Assembly: GCA_964449985.1 (NCBI GenBank)
Contig: CAYVCG010000086.1
Coordinates: 1-6,099, forward strand
Length of the DNA: 6,099 nucleotides
Source of the DNA: CAYVCG01 sp964449985
GTDB taxonomy: Bacteria > Bacillota > Clostridia > Lachnospirales > WRAX01
Direction of reading: 5' to 3'
This document shows positions 1 to 5,500 of this stretch, piece after piece (position 1 is the stretch's first letter; every line of letters starts with the position of its first letter). The translations under genes were made by a program, and so were the position numbers. The notes beneath the pieces were generated by a model. It ran no database searches and had not been told where the DNA came from. It worked only from the letters and a program-made list of their open reading frames with translations.

Positions 1-1445
1 CCGCGAACAGGTTTATAAGTGCTCTTGTTTATAAGCACTTTTTCAATAAGCTTATCGCCTTCATATACTAATTTGTAAAGGTTAAAAACATAGCCCGTTT
101 TTGCTTTTACGTCCTCAACGCGCTGATCAAGCGGCAGGGTAGGGTCTTCAGTAACGACTTCCGGGCCTGGAGGATTGGTCTGAACTAAAGCGTTTTCGAA
201 TACCAATCTTCTGTTTTCCGGGTGCTTCTCGTGGCCATAAAGATTAATAATCACTTTAGTTGATGTTGTATATGCTTCTATTGTTACTGGGTATTCAGTG
301 TCGTTTTTAAATTTCAAGTCTATATATGTTCCTGCAAGGGTCGCATCGTAGGCCCAATCCAAGTATCCAACCTTTAAAGAATGGTTCGTGCGCTCCACGA
401 TTTCCAGCTCTGAATATAAAATAGCATTATATAACGTTGATGAAACCTGGCAAACACCTCCGCCATAATCATCGACCAATTTGTTTCCAAGAATGGTTGG
501 TGCTTTTTTATAGCCGTTTGCGGCAGACATCTCGCCAAAAGCTTCGTTTGTAGAAAAGACTTGACCCGGAAGAAGAACCACGCCATTTAGTTTGCTTGCG
601 GCATTATTTATATTTGTATTTCTGGCGTTATTACCTGCTGAGAATGATGTTGAGTATGTTCCTAGCAGGTCTGTTGCTTTACGAAGATCGGCAGTAGTAA
701 TTTTAGGCGGCGTTTCGGTCATTGCAATGTTAACAGTTCCGCTTTCGTTATTCTTTATAAGCTCGCCCGCATCTGCCGTAGCGGTTTTAACATCAATGCT
801 TTTTCCTGATTCCTCTTTAGTAAAAACAAATTCGCCGTTTACGCGTTTCATAGTGGGTTCGATGGGAGGAATGTTTAATTTATTTGCAATTTCGTTTAAG
901 AAGGATGATAGAGCTGTTTCGTCGTATGTAACGTCAGCTATTATTTTATATTCATTTTTTTGGAGTTTGTCTATGTTTTGTTTATTTACGGCTTCATCAG
1001 AACCTCTTGTATAGTCATATGCCTTTTGCACCGCTGCTTTTATATCATATTCAACCTTGAATTGAGAAAAGTTAGTGTTATAGCTCTTACCATCGGCAAT
1101 AAATTCAATGCTTTTATCATTAAAAGCGGCTCTAAACTCAGTTTCAAGCAAGGCCTCTGCTTCATTCGTTTTCAAACCTCCGACAGCAACGTCATTAATA
1201 AAAATGTTTTTATTAATCGTGTCATTTTTGGGGGCTCTTCCGTTTTTGTCCTGTTCGTTGGTATCACCGTTAGGCTTTAGAGGGCTGGAAACTGCCAAAG
1301 CATCGTCTTCTGCTCTGTCGTTAGAACCATTAATAGCAAAGATAAAGCCGCAGAACGCTCCAAGGATAACCACAGAAAAAACAACGCAAGCCTTTAAAAC
1401 CAAAACAAGGAAATCTTGCTGTGGCTTTTTTTTCTTGTTCGCCAT
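1..1445 (-). CDS. VanW-family membrane-anchored peptidoglycan-binding protein (3' end missing)
   Basis: 481 residues are visible and the frame is open to the left edge, so the C-terminus is missing. The N-terminus is basic (MANKKKKPQQD), followed by one hydrophobic segment at about residues 12-38 and a polar linker to about 75, which suggests a cytoplasmic start and a body outside the membrane. Residues ~78-265 resemble the PG_binding_4 region that precedes VanW in many Clostridia (IFINDVAVGG near 82-90). The VanW core spans ~270-404, with LPGQVFS around 292-298 and the family hallmark GGGVCQVSSTLYNA at 328-341. The tail (KLIEKVLINKSTYKPVRG) is typical of clostridial VanW proteins. The start is supported by GGAGAGAGAG at 1466-1457; upstream is AT-rich non-coding DNA. 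VanW is named from vancomycin-resistance clusters, but its biochemical role is not settled. No vanHAX, vanRS or other resistance gene is here, so a general wall-associated role is more likely than resistance. Family assignment is firm, function is not. Confidence 0.93.
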   Translation of the reverse strand, partial: MANKKKKPQQDFLVLVLKACVVFSVVILGAFCGFIFAINGSNDRAEDDALAVSSPLKPNGDTNEQDKNGRAPKNDTINKNIFINDVAVGGLKTNEAEALLETEFRAAFNDKSIEFIADGKSYNTNFSQFKVEYDIKAAVQKAYDYTRGSDEAVNKQNIDKLQKNEYKIIADVTYDETALSSFLNEIANKLNIPPIEPTMKRVNGEFVFTKEESGKSIDVKTATADAGELIKNNESGTVNIAMTETPPKITTADLRKATDLLGTYSTSFSAGNNARNTNINNAASKLNGVVLLPGQVFSTNEAFGEMSAANGYKKAPTILGNKLVDDYGGGVCQVSSTLYNAILYSELEIVERTNHSLKVGYLDWAYDATLAGTYIDLKFKNDTEYPVTIEAYTTSTKVIINLYGHEKHPENRRLVFENALVQTNPPGPEVVTEDPTLPLDQRVEDVKAKTGYVFNLYKLVYEGDKLIEKVLINKSTYKPVR

Positions 1446-1545
1446 ACAAAATTCAACTCTCTCTCCATATAAAATATAACTAAAAACGCATATTTATATT
1501 AAACATTTTCCACAACAATATATGTAAATAGGATAATGATTAATG

Positions 1546-1563
1546 AATAATAAATTTATTATT
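1546..1563. repeat. Perfect 18-bp AT-only palindrome
   Basis: AATAATAAATTTATTATT is a perfect inverted repeat with no spacer (arms 1546-1554 and 1555-1563). It lies about 100 bp upstream of the VanW start, inside the predicted leader. Such a sequence could be an operator or a weak hairpin, but AT-rich DNA produces palindromes by chance, so no function is claimed. Confidence 0.5.
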
Positions 1564-1598
1564 TCACTTACCAAAATCAATATGCTTATCAAAGAATG

Positions 1599-1632
1599 GA
1601 ATTAAAGACAGGGCAAAAAAGCTGTTTAATTC
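1599..1632 (-). other. Stem-loop at the predicted 5' end of the VanW transcript
   Basis: The arms 1599-1611 and 1622-1632 form an 11-bp stem (GAATTAAA plus CAG) with a two-base bulge at 1607-1608 and a 10-nt loop. Read on the minus strand, the outer base of the stem (1632) falls next to the transcription start expected (~1633) from the TATAAT at 1645-1640. The mRNA would therefore begin with a hairpin, an arrangement known elsewhere to protect transcripts from 5'-end decay. It lacks a downstream U run long enough for a terminator. The function is inferred; the pairing is directly visible. Confidence 0.45.
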
Positions 1633-1639
1633 ATCTAAC

Positions 1640-1668
1640 ATTATAACTTAGTATATCCCAAAAATCCA
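1640..1668 (-). promoter_or_regulatory. Candidate sigma-A promoter for the VanW gene
   Basis: On the minus strand a perfect -10 TATAAT (1645-1640) is preceded at 17 bp by TGGATT (1668-1663), a poor -35 with three of six consensus bases. Predicted transcription would start near 1633, giving a leader of about 190 nt. The -35 is weak and the region is AT-rich, so a closer promoter is also possible. Confidence 0.35.
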
Positions 1669-1748
1669 TTACTTTTTTATTAAATTAATGCTACAAAATG
1701 TTAATAAATATTTCAATAAACTCCAAAAAATGTTAAAAAAGAAATGCA

Positions 1749-1802
1749 CAAAAATAATATCCTCCGCCTTTAAAGCGTCAGCTTGTTTAAGACGGAAGAT
1801 AT
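1749..1802 (-). terminator. Intrinsic terminator of the truncated GDPD transcription unit
   Basis: The arms 1757-1770 and 1789-1802 pair over 14 consecutive positions when read as minus-strand RNA (AUAUCUUCCGUCUU with AAGGCGGAGGAUAU, including two G-U pairs), with an 18-nt loop. The minus-strand sequence immediately beyond is TATTTTTG. The G-U pairs would become C-A mismatches in plus-strand RNA and there is no U run on that side, so it works in one direction only. It closes the transcription unit that begins at the GDPD promoter and marks where the original gene ended. Confidence 0.85.
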
Positions 1803-1877
1803 AGAACCTGTGGTTACAGTTTCATCGTCTGTGACAACTATATAGTCATTATATTTTATTATTTGGCATAATTCCAA
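1770..1877 (-). pseudogene. Possible out-of-frame 3' remnant of the GDPD-type gene
   Basis: This frame is open for 35 codons after a TGA at 1880-1878, overlapping the last codons of the truncated GDPD gene in another frame. It reads through NDYIVVTDDETVTTGSISS and ends in VLNKLTL with a TAA at 1772-1770, inside the terminator stem. A stop lying in the terminator is what one expects of a true gene end, whereas the GDPD frame stops about 100 bp earlier. It has no start codon or ribosome binding site of its own. The simplest reading is that an internal deletion with a frame change joined the 5' third of the gene to its last ~30 codons. I do not recognise the residues as a known GDPD C-terminus, so this remains an inference. 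Confidence 0.35.
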
Positions 1878-2158
1878 TCATGATTCAGCACGAATTTACC
1901 GTCTGAGGTGGTCATAATGTCAACCTCAATAATGCTATAGCCTAGTCTTGCACTTTCTTTAAGAGCTTCTAAGGAGTTTGTTCCCAAATAACCATCGATA
2001 ACGCCTCCTGCATGAGCTATTAGATTTGCGGCATAAGGACTAGGGTCGCTCTGATTTTTCATGCTTGATTGAGTTGGAAAAATCTGAAAGAATAGCAAAA
2101 GAACGATAGTAATTACTATTAAGCCATATGGTTTAAAATTTATTCTAAACGGGCTCAT
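1859..2158 (-). pseudogene. Truncated glycerophosphodiester phosphodiesterase (GDPD) family protein, N-terminal third
   Basis: The 99-residue product has an N-terminal membrane segment (about 12-28), a short polar linker, then the start of a GDPD/PLC-like TIM barrel at ~45. Family hallmarks are clear: HAGG at 49-52 (a variant of the usual HRG), TNSLEAL at 60-66, EVD at 78-80, TSDGKFVLNHDW at 84-95. H49 and H93 match the catalytic histidines, E78 and D80 the metal ligands. The protein then stops after NYAK. GDPD domains are normally about 230-280 residues, so most of the barrel is missing and hydrolysis of glycerophosphodiesters is not expected. GGAGGA lies 8 nt before the start (2172-2167) and a promoter is visible, so the fragment may still be expressed as a small membrane protein. 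A terminator lies just downstream. A purposely short protein or a sequencing error are alternatives; a simple frameshift alone cannot explain it, because only ~30 codons remain before the terminator. Confidence 0.8.
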
Positions 2159-2196
2159 ATATTTATTCCTCCGATAATAAGAAAACCTCTGTAGTT

Positions 2197-2224
2197 ATTA
2201 TAATAGTATTTTACCATACATAAG
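2197..2224 (-). promoter_or_regulatory. Candidate promoter of the truncated GDPD gene
   Basis: On the minus strand TATAAT (2202-2197) lies 16 bp after CTTATG (2224-2219), a poor -35. Transcription would begin near 2190, leaving a short leader of about 30 nt that includes the ideal GGAGGA site. It diverges from the fucosidase promoter, with the two -10 elements about 90 bp apart. The -10 match and its position are good, the -35 is not. Confidence 0.45.
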
Positions 2225-2249
2225 CGAAAAATTGTTATAAAAATACACA

Positions 2250-2264
2250 TTTATTATTAATAAA
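2250..2264. repeat. AT-rich inverted repeat between the divergent promoters
   Basis: TTTATTA-T-TAATAAA is a perfect inverted repeat of two 7-bp arms around one base. It ends three bases before the -35 of the fucosidase promoter and lies upstream of the divergent GDPD promoter, a typical place for an operator. Chance occurrence in AT-rich DNA is a real alternative. Confidence 0.4.
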
Positions 2265-2267
2265 CAA

Positions 2268-2296
2268 TTGAATATTAAGATATAAAATGGTATAAT
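2268..2296 (+). promoter_or_regulatory. Sigma-A promoter of the fucosidase gene
   Basis: TTGAAT (2268-2273) and a perfect TATAAT (2291-2296) are separated by exactly 17 bp, and TGG directly before the -10 gives an extended -10 element. Transcription would start near 2303. This is the best promoter match in the window and predicts a 5' leader of about 200 nt before the fucosidase start. Confidence 0.8.
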
Positions 2297-2302
2297 TGTA
2301 TA

Positions 2303-2505
2303 GAGTGTAAAATTATGCTGTATTGATGGTTGGATTTTGGGCAATACACATAATGAAATAAGATAGGCTCTGTTTTGGCTTTGACGAAGGGAGGAAATCT
2401 CAAAAAAAGATTGTAAAGGCTTAAGCCGGCTCGATTATGCAGGTTAGGCTGGGGTGAAAAAGGTAAATTCAAAGTAAAAAAACTTAAAAAGGGGAGATTA
2501 GACTT
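2303..2505 (+). other. Long untranslated leader of the fucosidase mRNA, partly structured
   Basis: About 200 nt separate the predicted transcription start from the start codon and contain no convincing gene. Visible structure: a perfect 7-bp hairpin TGTATTG/CAATACA (2319-2325 with 2342-2348, 16-nt loop); a small AATCT/AGATT stem (2396-2400 with 2408-2412); and a GC-rich part with overlapping palindromes GGCTTAAGCC (2418-2427) and AGCCGGCT (2424-2431), whose AGCC could instead pair with GGCT at 2447-2450. AAGGGAGG at 2387-2394 looks like a strong ribosome binding site but no reading frame follows it. An 11-codon frame at 2326-2361 lacks a ribosome binding site. I do not recognise any known riboswitch class, and there is no obvious terminator hairpin. 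A regulatory RNA element is possible but unproven. Confidence 0.5.
2412..2425 (+). promoter_or_regulatory. Weak cre-like (CcpA) site in the leader
   Basis: TGTAAAGGCTTAAG matches 10 of 14 positions of the palindromic form TGTAAGCGCTTACA of the catabolite-response element, but the central CG, usually important, is GG. It lies about 110 bp after the predicted transcription start, where a bound repressor could block elongation. Catabolite control of a glycosidase gene is biologically reasonable; the match alone is weak. Confidence 0.2.
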
Positions 2506-5500
2506 ATGAAAAAGATCAGTAACAAGATGTTGGCTGCTTTTCTTTCAATCATCATGGTTCTTGGCTCTTGCAATACAGCGATGTTTGCGAAAGACAATAG
2601 TCGGCCGGCAGATTTCGTATTTCAAGCCCATGAAAATGACGGTGGTTTGTTAAACGGCGATGCGAAAGCAAATGATTTGGCATCGGACTTTAGCTCATTT
2701 GGCGGCGCATTTGTGCCTAATGACTACATAGTCTTTAAAGATGTTGATTTTGGTGACGGAAGCTATAACACTATTATGGCTGTCGTTTCTGCCATAAGCA
2801 GTGATGCAGGAAAGACTATCGCCATAAGCATTGATGGTGTTAGTAACAAAATAGGAACTATCTCCGTAAAAGGCTGTGCAAAGACAAGTGACTTTAAAGA
2901 AAACTATGGGACTATTTCCAAAGTTACGGGCGTTCATGACGTATATCTTGTTTTTGAAAGCAGCATGAATGTTAATATTGACTGGTTTACTTTCTCTTCG
3001 TATAATGGCGCAGAGACAGAGGAAGAAAGAGACGAACGCATGAAGTGGTGGAGAGACGCCCACTACGGCCAGTTTATCCATTTCGGTGCTTATGCCTATG
3101 CCGGCGGCGTATATAAAGGGCAAAGCGTTGGATATGCTGAATGGATTATGAACTATCTCGGTATTCCAAAGGATGAATATGCGGCAAACATCGCAAAACC
3201 ATTTAACCCTAAAGAATTTGATGCTGAAAAAATCGTCAGCATAGCAAAAGACGCTGGACAGGAATACATAATATTCACCTCTCGCCATCATGAAGGCTTT
3301 AGCATGTATGATACTAAGATCAGAGACTTTAAGGATTACAGCCTTATGAGTTATGGTGATTATACAGGGCCAGACCCTATTAAAGCCCTTGCGGAGGAGT
3401 GTAAGAAGCAAGATATTAAATTCGGTGTGTACTACACTATTTTTGACTGGCATGATTATACCCAGAGTAACTATGGAAACAGTATAGTTGCTGATCAGAA
3501 AGAAGATTTTAAGACTCGTATGAAAGGCCAGCTTCGTGAACTTGTAGACGATTATGACGTAGAAGTTTTATGGTTTGACGGCGAATGGCCAGGCTGGTGG
3601 ACAAAAGCTGATGGGCAGGAGTTCTATCGTTTCCTTAGAACAATGAAACCATCTATCATCGTTAATAACCGCGTTGGTAAGCGCGATGTCGATGATGGAG
3701 ATTTTGGAACGCCAGAGCAGGAAATCCCATCCGGCGGATTGAATTATGACTGGGAAAGCTGTATAACATTAAATAATACATGGGGCTACCACAAAAACGA
3801 TAATAGCTGGAAAAACGCTAATACAGTTATAACAAGCCTTGTTGATATTATTTCAAAAGGCGGTAACTATTTGCTTAATGTAGGTCCTGATGAGCTTGGT
3901 AATGTTCCAAAGCCGAGCGCGGATATACTTAAGGAAGCAGGTGTGTGGCTAAAAGCCAACGGTGACAGCATTTACGGCACAAGAAGATCTTGTTTCGCAA
4001 ATCTGCCTTCTGGCGTTAAAGCAACCACAAAGGACGGAAAGGTTTATCTTCATATATTAAACTTCCCGCAGGATAACTCCATTATTATTCCTAAGCTTGA
4101 GAACGAAATTTTAGGCATGAAGGTTTTAGGAAAAGATCAGAATGTTTCATATACTGAATTGAAGAGCAAGATGGTAATAGATTTAGCGGGTATTGCTAAA
4201 GACAAATTTGATACCGTTATAGAAATCAGCGTTGATGGCATTCCAAAATCCGTTGATTCTGATGTTAATGCAAATATTGCCTTAAAAGCAAAATCCGTAA
4301 CAGGAACGAATTACTACCAAAATATGTCTGCATATGCTCCAGATAAAGCTATAGACGGCAATGCAGATTCCAGATGGGCAACCAATGGTGGAACAACTGC
4401 TGCAACGCTCGAATTAACATTTGCTGAGCCTGTAACAGTTAATTCTGCTTATATCAAACAATATACTTCGTCTTCTAACTGGACAAAAGCTTTCACAATT
4501 GATTATTGGGATGGCTCTAAATGGGTTGCAGGATATACAGGCGGCAATATAGATGCTGAATCAAACTTTAATTTTAGCAATATAACATCTGATAAAATCA
4601 GGCTTAACCTAACCAATACAAGCAATCCAAGTATTTATGAATTCCAGTTATTTAATAAAGAGCGTATAGATGTTGCTATTACAAATCCAGCAAGCGGAAA
4701 TATTATTGGTAATGCTCCGTTTACTATCAGCGGAACATCAGAAGGTGGTATGGCAGTAGCTCTTAAAATAAGTGGCGTGGACTTTGCTCCGATAGAGGCT
4801 AATGTTTTGGTGGATGAGGACGGTAATTGGTCTTATACTGTTGACTCGATAAATGCTGGAAGCATTTCTATCAGAGCTGCCCTTCTTGATATGGACAATG
4901 ATATTATAGCTGTTGCTACTTCATCATTAATCGTTAGAGGTTATGAGAATTTTGTTTATAACAAGCCTGTAACAGTATCCTCTGTTTACGAGCAACTTCC
5001 TGGATATGATGCCCAAAAGGTTGTTGACGGCAGCAAGGAAACAAGATGGGCTCCAAAAGATGGAGATCTTCAGCCTTGGATGATTGTTGATTTGGGCGGC
5101 ATGGTAACCTTTGACCGTGCAATTTTAAGCGAAATGTATGACACATGGACAGTTCCAAACCAATACCGCTGTTTGGAATTTACCATTGAATATTTTGATG
5201 GTGAGTCATGGCAAATGGCTTATGAAGGCACTGAAATCGGTGAGGAATTAACCGTTGATTTCCCGGCTGTTACCGGCAACCAGGTAAGGGTTAGCCTTCT
5301 TAAATCCAGAGCAACGCAAACAAAAGCTCCGGCCAATCTTGTTGAATTTGAGCTTTATAATATAAGCGGTGTGAACGAAAACGTTATTTCCAGCGTTAAA
5401 GCCGTTCCGGACAGCGTTTCCATCGGTTATGATGCAAACATCAAAGTAAATGTAAAAACAAACAATGCAGATGGCAAGGAAATAAAAGTCGCTTTATTTG

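Larger units (their letters stand above)
1446..1750. other. AT-rich intergenic region without a gene
   Basis: No reading frame of plausible length and composition is seen on either strand. The stretch holds the candidate minus-strand promoter (1640-1668), the stem-loop at 1599-1632, the all-AT palindrome at 1546-1563 and the purine-rich ribosome binding site at 1457-1466, all serving the VanW gene if they are real. Several A/T runs lie near 1670-1745. Otherwise nothing is recognised. Confidence 0.7.

Noticed and set aside
374..586. 70-codon minus-strand frame inside the VanW gene
   Set aside because: It overlaps the GGGVCQVSSTLYNA region of VanW in another frame and has no supporting signal.
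1..1445. VanW as evidence of a vancomycin-resistance cluster
   Set aside because: VanW-domain proteins are widespread in Clostridia without resistance genes, and no ligase, dehydrogenase, dipeptidase or two-component gene is present in the window.
592..1479. Three overlapping plus-strand open frames of 106-140 codons
   Set aside because: They are antisense to the VanW gene, whose hydrophobic and charged patterns and family motifs read clearly on the minus strand. Hydrophobic products like these are common shadows of acidic or polar coding sequence.
2326..2361. 11-codon plus-strand frame in the leader as a possible leader peptide
   Set aside because: There is no ribosome binding site in front, and its start falls in the loop of the 2319-2348 hairpin. 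The codon content shows no run of one amino acid typical of attenuation peptides.
2275..2472. 65-codon minus-strand frame between the divergent genes
   Set aside because: It overlaps the plus-strand promoter and leader, has no ribosome binding site, and its product shows no domain-like pattern. It is best explained as a shadow of the leader sequence.
2303..2505. Known riboswitch classes (c-di-GMP, cobalamin, SAM, glycine, purine, fluoride, lysine)
   Set aside because: I compared the leader by eye with the conserved core strings of these classes and found no adequate match.
2695..3453. 252-codon open frame on the minus strand
   Set aside because: It lies antisense to the fucosidase over the CBM6 module and the first part of the GH29 domain, whose motifs are unmistakable on the plus strand. 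The antisense product is cysteine- and phenylalanine-rich with no recognisable motif and no good ribosome binding site.
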